A stretch of DNA of 64,000 nucleotides, taken from Ralstonia mannitolilytica (GTDB lineage Bacteria; Pseudomonadota; Gammaproteobacteria; Burkholderiales; Burkholderiaceae). The DNA lies in NCBI RefSeq assembly GCF_905397375.1, contig NZ_CAJPVG010000002.1, positions 124,001 to 188,000 on the forward strand, read 5' to 3'. Within the stretch, counting starts at the first letter, position 1. Every line of letters starts with the position of its first letter. This document shows, in pieces, positions 7,588 to 15,856 of the stretch. The notes under the pieces were generated by a model, which searched no databases, was not told where the DNA came from, and saw only the letters and a program-made list of their open reading frames with translations. The position numbers were made by a program, and so were the translations under genes.

Positions 7588-8703
7588 ATGCCTGATATCG
7601 ATCTCAATGCGCTGTCCCACACTGTGCTGTGGGGCACGTTTGCGCTCGCGTTCGTCTTTGGCGCGATCCTGCAGCGCACGCACTTCTGCACGATGGGGGC
7701 GGTGTCCGACGTCGTCAACATCGGTGACTGGACCCGCCTGCGCATGTGGGCACTGGCCATCGGCGTCGCCATGATCGGCACGGGCGTGCTGAGCTGGCTC
7801 GGCCTCATCGATACGAGCAAGACGATCTACACGGCGAGCAAGTTGCTGTGGCTGTCGTCGCTGGTGGGCGGGCTGCTGTTCGGGTTCGGGATGGTGCTGG
7901 GCTCCGGTTGCGGCAGCAAGACGCTGGTGCGCATCGGCGGCGGCAATCTCAAGTCGGTGGTGGTGTTTGTCTTTCTCGGGCTGTCGGCCTATATGACGCT
8001 CAAGGGCGTGTTTGGCGTGGTGCGCGTGGCCACCGTGGACAGCGTTGCCGTTGCGCTGCCCACGTCGCAGGATCTGCCGAGCGTCCTGGGTCATGCGTTC
8101 TCGGCGGATGCGCGCACGTTGCGGCTTGTGCTGGCACTGCTCATCGGCGGGGCGCTGTCGCTGTGGGCGCTGGCCGCACGGGATTTCCGTACCGGCGACA
8201 ACCTGCTCGGTGGCATCGGCGTCGGGCTCGTCATCGTTGGCATGTGGTACGTGTCAGGGCACCTCGGGTATGTGCAGGAAGATCCGAACACGCTGCAGGA
8301 GGCCTTCGTCGCGACCAACAGCGGCCGCATGGAAGCGTTGAGCTTCGTGGCGCCCGTGTCGTACACGCTCGAATGGCTGATGTTCTTCAGCGATACGTCG
8401 AAGGTGCTGACAGTCGGCATCGTGAGTGTGCTCGGCGTGATCGCGGGCTCGGCCGTGGTGGCGCTGGTCACGCGCACGTTCCGCTGGGAAGGCTTTGCCA
8501 ACGCAGAGGACACCGGCAACCACATCGTCGGCGGCATCCTGATGGGCAGCGGCGGCGTGACCGCGCTTGGGTGCACGATCGGACAGGGCCTGTCGGGTGT
8601 GTCGACGCTGGCCATCGGCTCGTTCATCGCGCTGGCGGGCATTCTGGCTGGCGCCGTGCTGGCGTTCCGCTATCAGATCTGGCGGCTCGAACGCCTGGTC
8701 TGA
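7588..8703 (+). CDS. YeeE/YedE family membrane transporter (sulfur compound)
   Basis: A 371-residue integral membrane protein with about nine to ten hydrophobic segments and an internal duplication. The conserved cysteines of the family are present in HFCTMG (about residue 34), GSGCGSKT (about 109) and GCTIGQGLSG (about 330). Characterised members (YeeE/TsuA) import thiosulfate by passing it between such cysteines. The start is six bases after queC, so the two are probably co-transcribed, although no functional tie to queuosine is known. The exact substrate is inferred. Confidence 0.85.
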   Translation: MPDIDLNALSHTVLWGTFALAFVFGAILQRTHFCTMGAVSDVVNIGDWTRLRMWALAIGVAMIGTGVLSWLGLIDTSKTIYTASKLLWLSSLVGGLLFGFGMVLGSGCGSKTLVRIGGGNLKSVVVFVFLGLSAYMTLKGVFGVVRVATVDSVAVALPTSQDLPSVLGHAFSADARTLRLVLALLIGGALSLWALAARDFRTGDNLLGGIGVGLVIVGMWYVSGHLGYVQEDPNTLQEAFVATNSGRMEALSFVAPVSYTLEWLMFFSDTSKVLTVGIVSVLGVIAGSAVVALVTRTFRWEGFANAEDTGNHIVGGILMGSGGVTALGCTIGQGLSGVSTLAIGSFIALAGILAGAVLAFRYQIWRLERLV

Positions 8704-8715
8704 CCTGAAGGTGCG

Positions 8716-8745
8716 TTGACAGCACCGCGGGTATCTCCCTATAAT
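8716..8745 (+). promoter_or_regulatory. Consensus sigma-70 promoter of tRNA-Lys
   Basis: A perfect TTGACA (8716-8721) and a perfect TATAAT (8740-8745) are separated by 18 bases. The first tRNA base is at 8756, eleven bases after the -10, as expected for a strong stable-RNA promoter. Confidence 0.9.
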
Positions 8746-8755
8746 CGCGGTCTTT

Positions 8756-8831
8756 GGGTCGTTAGCTCAGTCGGTAGAGCAGCGGACTTTTAATCCGTTG
8801 GTCGCGTGTTCGAGTCACGCACGACCCACCA
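8756..8831 (+). tRNA. tRNA-Lys (anticodon TTT)
   Basis: A 76-base cloverleaf with acceptor stem GGGTCGT/ACGACCC and an anticodon loop CTTTTAA carrying TTT. The T-arm is GTGTTCGAGTCAC-like, and CCA is encoded at 8829-8831. It is a single gene with its own promoter and terminator. Confidence 0.97.
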
Positions 8832-8837
8832 AAATTC

Positions 8838-8871
8838 AAAAGGGCTGGCAGGCGACTGTCGGCCCTTTTTG
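8838..8871 (+). terminator. Intrinsic terminator after tRNA-Lys
   Basis: AAAAGGGC (8838-8845) pairs with GCCCTTTT (8862-8869), and the downstream arm forms the T-tract. Confidence 0.75.
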
Positions 8872-9068
8872 TTTGTCCGCGCTCTGCGGCGGGTGAGGGT
8901 GCGGCGCGGTCTGCCTCTCTGTCCCATGTCGGAGCTTCCTCTTTCGGCAAAGCGCCGCGCGGTGCCGTCGCACCCGGCCAGCAATGGCCGGCTAGCCGCA
9001 TGACGCCTGCGTCGCTAGGGATTTCCTCTATAGCGTTCTCCTTCTGCAACGCCGAACATGTCTTCCAT

Positions 9069-9082
9069 TGGAACCGGTTCCA
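9069..9082 (+). promoter_or_regulatory. Palindromic operator for the kgu operon (PtxS-type)
   Basis: TGGAACCGGTTCCA is a perfect 14-base palindrome 19 bases before the kguE ATG. From memory, the operator bound by PtxS in Pseudomonas aeruginosa is TGAAACCGGTTTCA, which differs by one symmetric base pair per half-site. The LacI-type regulator encoded at the end of this cluster is the obvious partner. The rest of 8872-9101 carries no gene; TATAGC at 9029-9034 is a weak candidate -10. Confidence 0.75.
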
Positions 9083-9101
9083 TACGGAGAAAAGAGCACA
9101 A

Positions 9102-9872
9102 ATGGCAGACATCGTGATTGTGGCGAGCGCGTTCGGCGTCGCCCAGGTCCGTGAGCACGGGCACCACGCGTACGTTCCTGTGGCGGCCGAAGTGGGCGCC
9201 GCGGGCTTCGAGGTGCGGCGCGAGCTCTTGCCGGCAGGGCCGGACGGGGCTGTGTCGATGGAACTGCTGACGGCGCTGGGCCGCCTGATTGCCTCGCGCG
9301 GCCTGTGGTCGGTCTATTCGACCCCGGCCACCTTGTACACGCACGATGGCGCGCTGGACAAGGCCGCGGTGCGCGGCGCGCTGGCCGAAGCCAAGGCGCT
9401 GGATGCCCGCATTGTGAAGTTCCAGTTGGGCGGGTTTGCCGACGAAGCGTCGGCCGATGCGCTCGCCAGGCTGCTGCGCGGGTCGCGTGCACGGGTACTG
9501 GTCGAAAACGGCCAGCAAGCCGTGGGCGGGTCGCTTGCGCAGTTTCGCAACCTGTTCGCCGCGCTCGAGGCGGCGGGTGTTGACCACGCGCTTGGCATGA
9601 CATTCGACGTGGGCAACTGGCATTGGCCCGGCGAAGCCCCGCTGGACTGCGCGCGTGCGCTGGCACCGTATGTCGAGTACATCCACTGCAAGGGGGTGGC
9701 GGGGGAGGGCGCGCGCCGCTTTGCCGTTGCGCCCGCCGGCAACGATGCGCGCTTCACCGCCGTGCTCGCGGCGCTGCCGGGCGACGTTCCGCGCGGCATC
9801 GAATTCCCGTTCGACACAACCGATCTTGCCGCAGACGCCAACCGGCACGTCGCGTGGCTCAAGGCCGCCTGA
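9102..9872 (+). CDS. kguE: Sugar phosphate isomerase/epimerase-family protein KguE
   Basis: A 256-residue TIM-barrel protein of the xylose isomerase-like (AP endonuclease 2) family. Metal-ligand type motifs are VLVENGQQ, GMTFDVGNWHW and EYIHCKG. It is the first gene of a kguE-kguK-kguT-kguD order known from pseudomonads, where KguE is a putative epimerase whose exact reaction is unsettled. The ATG at 9102 follows a GGAGAAAAG region and suits the barrel N-terminus; a longer frame from 9000 would swallow the operator. The next gene starts 28 bases downstream. Confidence 0.82.
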   Translation: MADIVIVASAFGVAQVREHGHHAYVPVAAEVGAAGFEVRRELLPAGPDGAVSMELLTALGRLIASRGLWSVYSTPATLYTHDGALDKAAVRGALAEAKALDARIVKFQLGGFADEASADALARLLRGSRARVLVENGQQAVGGSLAQFRNLFAALEAAGVDHALGMTFDVGNWHWPGEAPLDCARALAPYVEYIHCKGVAGEGARRFAVAPAGNDARFTAVLAALPGDVPRGIEFPFDTTDLAADANRHVAWLKAA

Positions 9873-9900
9873 CATCGCGCGGCATCGAAGGAGCTCTCCC

Positions 9901-10890
9901 ATGCCACATCCACTGGATGTCATCACGTACGGCGAAGCCATGGCGATGTTCGTCGCCGCCGCGCCGGGCCCGCTCGCGCAGGCAACGCAGTTCACGAAGC
10001 GCATTGCCGGGGCCGACCTGAACGTTGCCGTCGGCCTGGCGCGCCTGGGGTTTCGCGTCGGCTACGTGAGCCGGGTCGGGCGCGACTCGTTTGGCGACTA
10101 CGTGCGCGAGACGCTCGCGCGCGAGCAGATCGATGCCTCTTGCGTGACGGTCGACCCGCAGTATCCGACGGGCTTTCAGCTGAAGTCACGCGCCGACGAC
10201 GGCAGTGATCCGCGCGTCGAGTATTTCCGCAAGGGTTCGGCGGCCAGCCGGCTGTCTCGTGCCGACTATGTAGCCGAGTATGCGCTGGGCGCGCGCCATC
10301 TTCATCTGACAGGCGTCGCGCCGGCGATCTCGGCATCGTCGTGCGAGCTTGCGTTTCATCTCGCGCGCGAAATGCGTGCGGCGGGCAAGTCCATTTCATT
10401 CGATCCGAACCTGCGCCCGACGCTGTGGCCGTCCGCCGCCGAGATGGTCAGCACGCTCAATGCGTTGGCCGCGCTGTCGGACTGGGTGTTGCCGGGGCTG
10501 TCGGAAGGGCAGCAACTGACGGGGTGCGAAGCGCCGGCCGACATCGCGCGCTTCTATCTGGAACGCGGCGTGCGTGGCGTGGCCATCAAGCTCGGGGCGG
10601 CCGGGGCCTACTACCAGACCGCAGACGGCGCGCAGGGCGTCGTGCCCGGCGTGCACGTCGAGCGCGTCGTCGATACGGTCGGCGCGGGTGACGGCTTTGC
10701 GGTGGGCATGATCAGTGCGCTGCTCGAAGGCCAGTCGGCGGCGCAGGCGGTGGCACGCGGCAACCGGATCGGCGCACTGGCGATCCAGGTGATCGGCGAT
10801 TCCGAAGGCTTGCCCACGCGTGCGGCACTTGACCACCTGGAACGCGCCGACAACGCGGTGCACCAGCCCGACTCTGCCATCGGCGTGTAG
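9901..10890 (+). CDS. kguK: 2-Ketogluconate kinase KguK (PfkB family)
   Basis: A 329-residue ribokinase/PfkB sugar kinase. The N-terminal signature GADLNVAVGLARLG (about residues 38-51) and the C-terminal DTVGAGDGF anion-hole/catalytic motif (about 258-266, catalytic Asp in GAGD) are both intact. In this operon it would phosphorylate imported 2-ketogluconate at C6 using ATP. 2-Keto-3-deoxygluconate kinase is the alternative from sequence alone, but the neighbours kguE, kguT and kguD favour KguK. GGAG precedes the ATG at 9901. Confidence 0.84.
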   Translation: MPHPLDVITYGEAMAMFVAAAPGPLAQATQFTKRIAGADLNVAVGLARLGFRVGYVSRVGRDSFGDYVRETLAREQIDASCVTVDPQYPTGFQLKSRADDGSDPRVEYFRKGSAASRLSRADYVAEYALGARHLHLTGVAPAISASSCELAFHLAREMRAAGKSISFDPNLRPTLWPSAAEMVSTLNALAALSDWVLPGLSEGQQLTGCEAPADIARFYLERGVRGVAIKLGAAGAYYQTADGAQGVVPGVHVERVVDTVGAGDGFAVGMISALLEGQSAAQAVARGNRIGALAIQVIGDSEGLPTRAALDHLERADNAVHQPDSAIGV

Positions 10891-10944
10891 CGCGGGTTCG
10901 ACCGCCGCTCCATCAGCGGCGCACACCATAACAGGAGACAAACC

Positions 10945-12225
10945 ATGGCCACACGACTTGCTGCCCGGCGCTGGTGGATGATCATGCCGATCGTCTTCAT
11001 CACGTATAGCCTGGCGTATCTGGACCGCGCGAACTACGGCTTCGCGGCGGCCGCCGGCATCAACCACGATCTCGGTATCAGCCAGGGGCTGTCGTCGCTG
11101 ATCGGCGCGCTGTTCTTCCTGGGCTACTTCTTCTTCCAGATTCCCGGTGCCATCTACGCAGAACGGCGCAGCGTGAAGAAGCTCGTGTTCGTGAGCCTGG
11201 TGCTGTGGGGCGGCTGCGCGGCACTCACGGGTGTGGTCAGCAACATCCCGTCGCTGATGGCGATCCGCTTCGTGTTGGGTGTGGTGGAGGCCGCGGTGAT
11301 GCCCGCCATGCTGATCTACATCAGCAACTGGTTCACCCGGCAGGAGCGCTCGCGTGCAAACACGTTCCTGATCCTGGGCAACCCGGTGACGGTGTTGTGG
11401 ATGTCGGTCGTGTCGGGTTACCTGGTGCGCGAGTTCGGCTGGCGGCACATGTTCATTGCGGAAGGCGTGCCGGCGATTCTCTGGGCCGTGTGCTGGTGGT
11501 GGCTGGTGCAGGACAAGCCCGCGCAATCGCCGTGGCTCAGCGCGCAGGAGAAGCGCGATCTCGAGCAGGCACTGGCCGCCGAGCAGGCTGCCCTCAAGCC
11601 GGTCCGCAACTATGCCGAGGCCTTCCGCTCGCCGGCCGTGATCAAGCTGTGCGCGCAGTATTTCTGCTGGAGCATCGGCGTGTATGGCTTCGTGCTGTGG
11701 CTGCCGTCCATCGTCAAGAGCGGGTCGGCGCTGGGCATGGTGGAGACGGGCTGGCTGTCGGCACTGCCATACCTGGCGGCGACGATTGCGATGCTGGTCG
11801 CGTCATGGGCGTCCGACAAGGTGGGCTCGCGGCGTGGTTTCGTGTGGCCGTTCCTGCTGGTGGGGGCGGCTGCGTTTGCTGCGTCGTACGCGCTGGGGTC
11901 GACGCATTTCTGGATGTCGTACGCGTTGCTCGTCATTGCCGGTGCGGCCATGTATGCGCCATATGGCCCGTTCTTCGCCATCGTGCCGGAACTGCTGCCC
12001 AAGAACGTTGCCGGTGGCGCGATGGCGCTGATCAACAGCATGGGCGCGCTGGGCTCGTTTGTCGGCTCGTATTTTGTCGGGTACCTGAACGGTGCGACGG
12101 GTTCGCCGCTGGCCTCGTATGCGTTCATGAGCGCGGCGCTGCTGGCGGCGGTCATCCTCACGCTGTGCGTGAAGCCGCAACCGCGCGAAACGTACCGGCT
12201 CGCCGATCCACTGCCTGGAAAATGA
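10945..12225 (+). CDS. kguT: 2-Ketogluconate transporter KguT (MFS, anion:cation symporter type)
   Basis: A 426-residue major facilitator with twelve hydrophobic segments. The ACS-family start is seen in IVFITYSLAYLDRANYGFA. The inter-helix 2-3 region has ERRSVKK and the 4-5 region has FTRQERSRANT. Hexuronate and 2-ketogluconate symporters of this family take up sugar acids with protons. AGGAG lies nine bases before the ATG. A small GCCGCT/AGCGGC hairpin (10904-10920) sits in the gap after kguK. kguD follows after four bases. Confidence 0.86.
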   Translation: MATRLAARRWWMIMPIVFITYSLAYLDRANYGFAAAAGINHDLGISQGLSSLIGALFFLGYFFFQIPGAIYAERRSVKKLVFVSLVLWGGCAALTGVVSNIPSLMAIRFVLGVVEAAVMPAMLIYISNWFTRQERSRANTFLILGNPVTVLWMSVVSGYLVREFGWRHMFIAEGVPAILWAVCWWWLVQDKPAQSPWLSAQEKRDLEQALAAEQAALKPVRNYAEAFRSPAVIKLCAQYFCWSIGVYGFVLWLPSIVKSGSALGMVETGWLSALPYLAATIAMLVASWASDKVGSRRGFVWPFLLVGAAAFAASYALGSTHFWMSYALLVIAGAAMYAPYGPFFAIVPELLPKNVAGGAMALINSMGALGSFVGSYFVGYLNGATGSPLASYAFMSAALLAAVILTLCVKPQPRETYRLADPLPGK

Positions 12226-12229
12226 ATCG

Positions 12230-13204
12230 ATGAAACCTCTAGTCGTTGCCTACAAGCTCCTGCCCGACGATGTGGCTGCGAGGCTGCGCGAGCATGTCGA
12301 GCTCGTGCAGGTGGACGGTGCGGCCGCGCTGGCCGAAGCGCTGGCGCACGCCGATGGCGCCATCGGCGCGAGCCTGAAGATCACGCCGGCCATGCTCGAC
12401 GGTGCGCCGCGGCTGAAAGTGTGGTCGACCATCTCGGTCGGTTACGACAATTTCGACGTGCCCGACCTCACACGCCGCGGCATCGTGTTGGCCCATACGC
12501 CCGACGTGCTGACCGAGTCGACGGCGGACACGGTGTTTTCGCTGGTGCTGGCGTCCGCCCGGCGCGTGGTCGAACTGGCCGAATGGGTCAAGGCGGGCCA
12601 TTGGCAGCGCAGCATCGGCCCCGATCTGTATGGCACGGACGTGCATGGCAAGACCATCGGCATTGTCGGCCTGGGCCGGATCGGCGCGGCGGTGGCGCGG
12701 CGCGCGGCACTGGGTTTCCGGATGCGCGTGCTGTACACGAACCGGCATCCGCACGCCGAGGCCGAAGCGCAGTACGGCGCGCAGCACGTGACGCTCGACA
12801 CGCTGCTCGCGCAGGCCGATTTCGTCTGCCTGCAGGTGCCGCTCCTGCCCGACACGCATCACATGATCGGCGCAGCGGAGTTGGCGAAGATGAAGCGCAA
12901 CGCCATCCTCATCAACGCGGCGCGCGGGCCGGTGGTCGACGAGGCGGCGCTGATCGACGCGCTGCGCAACGGCACGATTCGCGGTGCGGGCCTCGACGTC
13001 TTCGAACGCGAGCCGCTGCCGGCCGATTCTCCTTTGCTCGCCATGAAAAACGTGGTGGCGCTGCCGCATATCGGCTCGGCCACGCAGGAAACGCGGTACG
13101 CCATGGCGCGCTGTGCCGCCGACAACCTGGTGCGGGCGCTGGCCGGCACGCTGCGCGAGAACGTGGTCAATCCTGAGGTGCTGGCGTCGGCACAGACCCC
13201 GTAA
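12230..13204 (+). CDS. kguD: 2-Ketogluconate 6-phosphate reductase KguD
   Basis: A 324-residue D-2-hydroxyacid dehydrogenase, the same length as GhrB/TkrA enzymes. The Rossmann loop GLGRIG is near residue 148, and an Arg in TNRHPH after the next strand suggests NADPH. The catalytic triad is present as R in AARGPVVDE, E in FEREPL and H in LPHIGSAT. In this operon it would reduce 2-keto-6-phosphogluconate to 6-phosphogluconate, feeding the Entner-Doudoroff or pentose phosphate route. GhrB-type glyoxylate/2-ketogluconate reductase is the alternative reading. Confidence 0.85.
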   Translation: MKPLVVAYKLLPDDVAARLREHVELVQVDGAAALAEALAHADGAIGASLKITPAMLDGAPRLKVWSTISVGYDNFDVPDLTRRGIVLAHTPDVLTESTADTVFSLVLASARRVVELAEWVKAGHWQRSIGPDLYGTDVHGKTIGIVGLGRIGAAVARRAALGFRMRVLYTNRHPHAEAEAQYGAQHVTLDTLLAQADFVCLQVPLLPDTHHMIGAAELAKMKRNAILINAARGPVVDEAALIDALRNGTIRGAGLDVFEREPLPADSPLLAMKNVVALPHIGSATQETRYAMARCAADNLVRALAGTLRENVVNPEVLASAQTP

Positions 13205-13224
13205 GCGTGGCGCGGCGATTACGC

Positions 13225-13250
13225 TATGATCGCCAGACGCTGGCGCCAGC
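13225..13250 (+). promoter_or_regulatory. Candidate promoter and palindrome before ptxS
   Basis: TATGAT (13225-13230) resembles a -10 box. The perfect 12-base palindrome GCTGGCGCCAGC (13239-13250) covers the expected start of transcription. It differs from the kguE operator, so whether PtxS binds it is open. No convincing -35 is seen. Confidence 0.4.
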
Positions 13251-13268
13251 ATCAGGCGCCGGCCGCCA

Positions 13269-14330
13269 GTGCTCAAGTGCATCGTGACAGATTCTCCTTC
13301 CTCCTCCTCGCGCCCCGCGACCATCACCGATGTAGCCCGCGAAGCGGGCACCGGCAAGACGAGCGTGTCGCGCTACCTGAACGGCGAAACGCACGTTCTC
13401 TCCACCGATCTGCGGCAACGGATCGAAGCCGCCATCGAGCGCCTGAACTACCGGCCCAACCAGATGGCGCGCGGCCTCAAACGAGGGCGCAACCGGCTGC
13501 TCGGCATGCTGGTGGCCGACCTGACCAATCCGTACACGATCGAAGTCCTGCAGGGCGTGGAAGCCGCCTGCCACGCGCTCGGCTACATGCCGCTGATCTG
13601 CCACGCGGCGAACGAGCTCGAGATGGAGCGCCGGTTCGTGCAGCTGCTCACGACGTACCGCGTGGAAGGGCTGATCGTCAACGCGCTCGGCGCTGACGAG
13701 CCGATGTTGCGCCCGCTTCGGGGCCGCGACATTCCCGCCGTGCTGGTCGACCGGACCGTCGACGGCTTCGAGGCCGACCTGATCGGTCTCGATAACGAGC
13801 GCGCCGTCCGGCAGGGCGTGCAGCACCTGGTGGACCGCGGCTTCGATGCGATCCAGTTTGTCGTGCAGCCGTATGCGCACGTCAGTTCGCGCCGCGATCG
13901 TGAAGCGGCTTTCCGTGCGGTGATGGCCGCTCATGGCCGGCCCGTGGCGGCGCCCGTCGTGCTTGACCCGACCGACGCGGCCTCCGTCGACACCGCGCTG
14001 GCGCAGATCGATGCGCATATCGACGCAACCCGCCAGCGGGGTGGTACGCGCCCGGCGCTGTTCGTCGCAAACGCTCCCGTGGCGCTTGTCGTGGCGCGGC
14101 ACTTGCGCACGCGCTTCGGGGCGGATTGGCAGACGCACGCTGCGCTGGTGTCGATCGACGATCCCGAGTGGGCCGAACTGATCGGCATCACGACGATCCG
14201 CCAGCCGACGTACGACATCGGTTACAAGGCGGTCGAGTTCGTCCACGAGCGCATTGAAGGCCTGGCCGGCGATGCGCGCGTCGTGCTCCTGCCGGGCACA
14301 CTCGTCGAACGCGCCTCCACGGCAGCGTAA
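13269..14330 (+). CDS. ptxS: LacI-family regulator PtxS of 2-ketogluconate use
   Basis: A 353-residue LacI/GalR repressor. The helix-turn-helix and hinge are ITDVAREAGTGKTSVSRYLN and NYRPNQMARGLK (about residues 18-75). A periplasmic-binding-like effector domain runs from RLLGMLVADLTNPY onward. It is last in the kgu cluster, matching ptxS of Pseudomonas, whose protein represses kgu genes until 2-ketogluconate binds. Only GTG starts are available (13269 or 13284) and neither has a clear ribosome site; the upstream one is listed. Confidence 0.82.
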   Translation: MLKCIVTDSPSSSSRPATITDVAREAGTGKTSVSRYLNGETHVLSTDLRQRIEAAIERLNYRPNQMARGLKRGRNRLLGMLVADLTNPYTIEVLQGVEAACHALGYMPLICHAANELEMERRFVQLLTTYRVEGLIVNALGADEPMLRPLRGRDIPAVLVDRTVDGFEADLIGLDNERAVRQGVQHLVDRGFDAIQFVVQPYAHVSSRRDREAAFRAVMAAHGRPVAAPVVLDPTDAASVDTALAQIDAHIDATRQRGGTRPALFVANAPVALVVARHLRTRFGADWQTHAALVSIDDPEWAELIGITTIRQPTYDIGYKAVEFVHERIEGLAGDARVVLLPGTLVERASTAA

Positions 14331-14342
14331 CGGAGCCTGCGG

Positions 14343-14834
14343 ATGCCCCTGCGTCTCTACCTGGCCGGTCCCGATGTTTTTCGCCCGCAACCTGCCGCGC
14401 ATGGCGAAGTGCTCAAGGCCATGTGTGCCGAGTACGGCTTCGTGGGGCTGTACCCCCTCGACAACGTCATTGTTCCTCAACACGACGGGCCCGCGACGGC
14501 GGCCGAGATCTATCGCCAGAACATTGCGCTGCTCGATTCAGCCGACGCCGTGATGGCCAACGTGGCTGACTTCCGCGGCCACGAGCCGGATTCCGGTACG
14601 TGTTTTGAGATCGGCTACGCCATCGCGCGCGGTAAGGACGTGTGGTGCTATCACGTCCCCTCGGTCCCGCTGGTCGAGCAGGTGCCCCACACTGGCGGCT
14701 ACGATGCCGAGGGCTGGGCGGTGGAAGACTTCGGCCTGCCGCGCAATTTGATGCTCGCGTGCAGCAGTCGGCTGGTCATCGGCGACGCGCGGGCGTGCCT
14801 TGCGCGCATGCGGGCGCATTACATCGGCGCGTAG
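14343..14834 (+). CDS. Nucleoside 2-deoxyribosyltransferase-like protein
   Basis: A 163-residue single-domain protein. The N-terminal YLAGPDVF motif and the DSGTCFEIGYA segment, which holds the family's catalytic glutamate, mark it as nucleoside 2-deoxyribosyltransferase family. Members swap bases between deoxyribonucleosides or hydrolyse nucleotides; substrate cannot be told here. It starts 12 bases after ptxS in the same direction, so it may be read through from it, but no link with ketogluconate is evident. Confidence 0.8.
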   Translation: MPLRLYLAGPDVFRPQPAAHGEVLKAMCAEYGFVGLYPLDNVIVPQHDGPATAAEIYRQNIALLDSADAVMANVADFRGHEPDSGTCFEIGYAIARGKDVWCYHVPSVPLVEQVPHTGGYDAEGWAVEDFGLPRNLMLACSSRLVIGDARACLARMRAHYIGA

Positions 14835-14950
14835 CCGGCTTCGTGCGCCTTGCGCGTATCGATCTGCGCTTTTCTTCGTTGGAGCGGCTGGCGCGTGGGC
14901 GGTGTAATGTGAGGTCTCTCCATTGCCGCCCCTGTTCTCGCGCTTTGACC

Positions 14951-15856
14951 ATGTCCGCCGCTGTTGCCGTTGCGCCCGAGGCGCCCGCCGTTCACACCGC
15001 CCGCTTTCACATCCGCCGCCTGGCCGATGCGCCGCTGGGTGCGGAAGTCCTTGGCCTGGGCGACGTTGCCGGTTTATCCGACGCCGATATCGCGGCCATC
15101 AGGCAGGCGTGGCTCGCCCATGACGGGCTGCTGGTGTTTCGCGACGTGCACCTCACGCCCGACGCGCAGGTCTCGTTCAGCCGTCGCTTCGGCCCGCTGC
15201 AGGTGCACGTGCTCAACCAGTTCCATCTGGCCGGGCATCCGGAGATCCTTGTCGTGTCCAACGTGGTGGAGAACGGCAAGCCTATCGGCCTGGGCGATGC
15301 GGGGCGAGACTGGCATTCCGATCTCTCGTACAAGCCGCTGCCGAGCCTGGGTTCGCTGTTGCTGATGCGCGAGCTGCCACAGGAGGGCGGCGACACGCTC
15401 TTCGCCAACATGGTGCGCGCATACGAAACGCTGCCAGCCGAACTCAAGCGCGTGATCGAGGGCCGGCGTGCGGTGCATTCGTACGTGTACCGCTACGAGC
15501 GGCTGCGTGCACTGTCGACGTGGCGACCGCCGCTCACGCAGGCACAGCGCGACGCCGTGCCGCCGGTCGACCACCCCGTCGTACGCACGCATCCGGAAAC
15601 CGGCAAGCGCGCGCTCTTCGTCAACGAAGGCTTCACTTCGCACATTCTCGGCTTGCCGGAAGACGAAAGCACCAGCGTGCTGGAGCAGCTCTTTGCTCAC
15701 AGCGTGCGCTCGGACAACGTCTACGCGCACCAGTGGCGCGCGGGCGACATGCTGTTCTGGGACAACCGCTCCACGATCCATTTCGCGCCGGGTTGCCCGG
15801 ACGCGTATCGCCGCACGCTGCATCGCACGACCATCGAGGGAGACGTCCCCGTTTAA
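14951..15856 (+). CDS. TauD/TfdA-family Fe(II)/2-oxoglutarate dioxygenase
   Basis: A 301-residue non-heme iron oxygenase. The iron ligands are H122 and D124 in WHSDLSYK and the distal H277 in NRSTIHFA, with an arginine near 292 positioned for 2-oxoglutarate. Relatives attack taurine, alkyl sulfates, 2,4-D and other substrates, so the substrate here is unknown. The ATG at 14951 starts just before the conserved N-terminal strands. It has its own 116-base upstream gap with TAATGT as a weak -10. No sulfonate or aromatic-acid transporter lies beside it. Confidence 0.85.
   Translation: MSAAVAVAPEAPAVHTARFHIRRLADAPLGAEVLGLGDVAGLSDADIAAIRQAWLAHDGLLVFRDVHLTPDAQVSFSRRFGPLQVHVLNQFHLAGHPEILVVSNVVENGKPIGLGDAGRDWHSDLSYKPLPSLGSLLLMRELPQEGGDTLFANMVRAYETLPAELKRVIEGRRAVHSYVYRYERLRALSTWRPPLTQAQRDAVPPVDHPVVRTHPETGKRALFVNEGFTSHILGLPEDESTSVLEQLFAHSVRSDNVYAHQWRAGDMLFWDNRSTIHFAPGCPDAYRRTLHRTTIEGDVPV

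Noticed and set aside
8806..9003. Small frame of 65 codons after tRNA-Lys
   Set aside because: It starts inside the tRNA, has no ribosome site and no recognisable sequence.
8756..9101. tRNA-Lys as an integration site for a genomic island
   Set aside because: There is no integrase, no direct repeat of the tRNA 3' end seen downstream, and the following kgu operon has ordinary composition.
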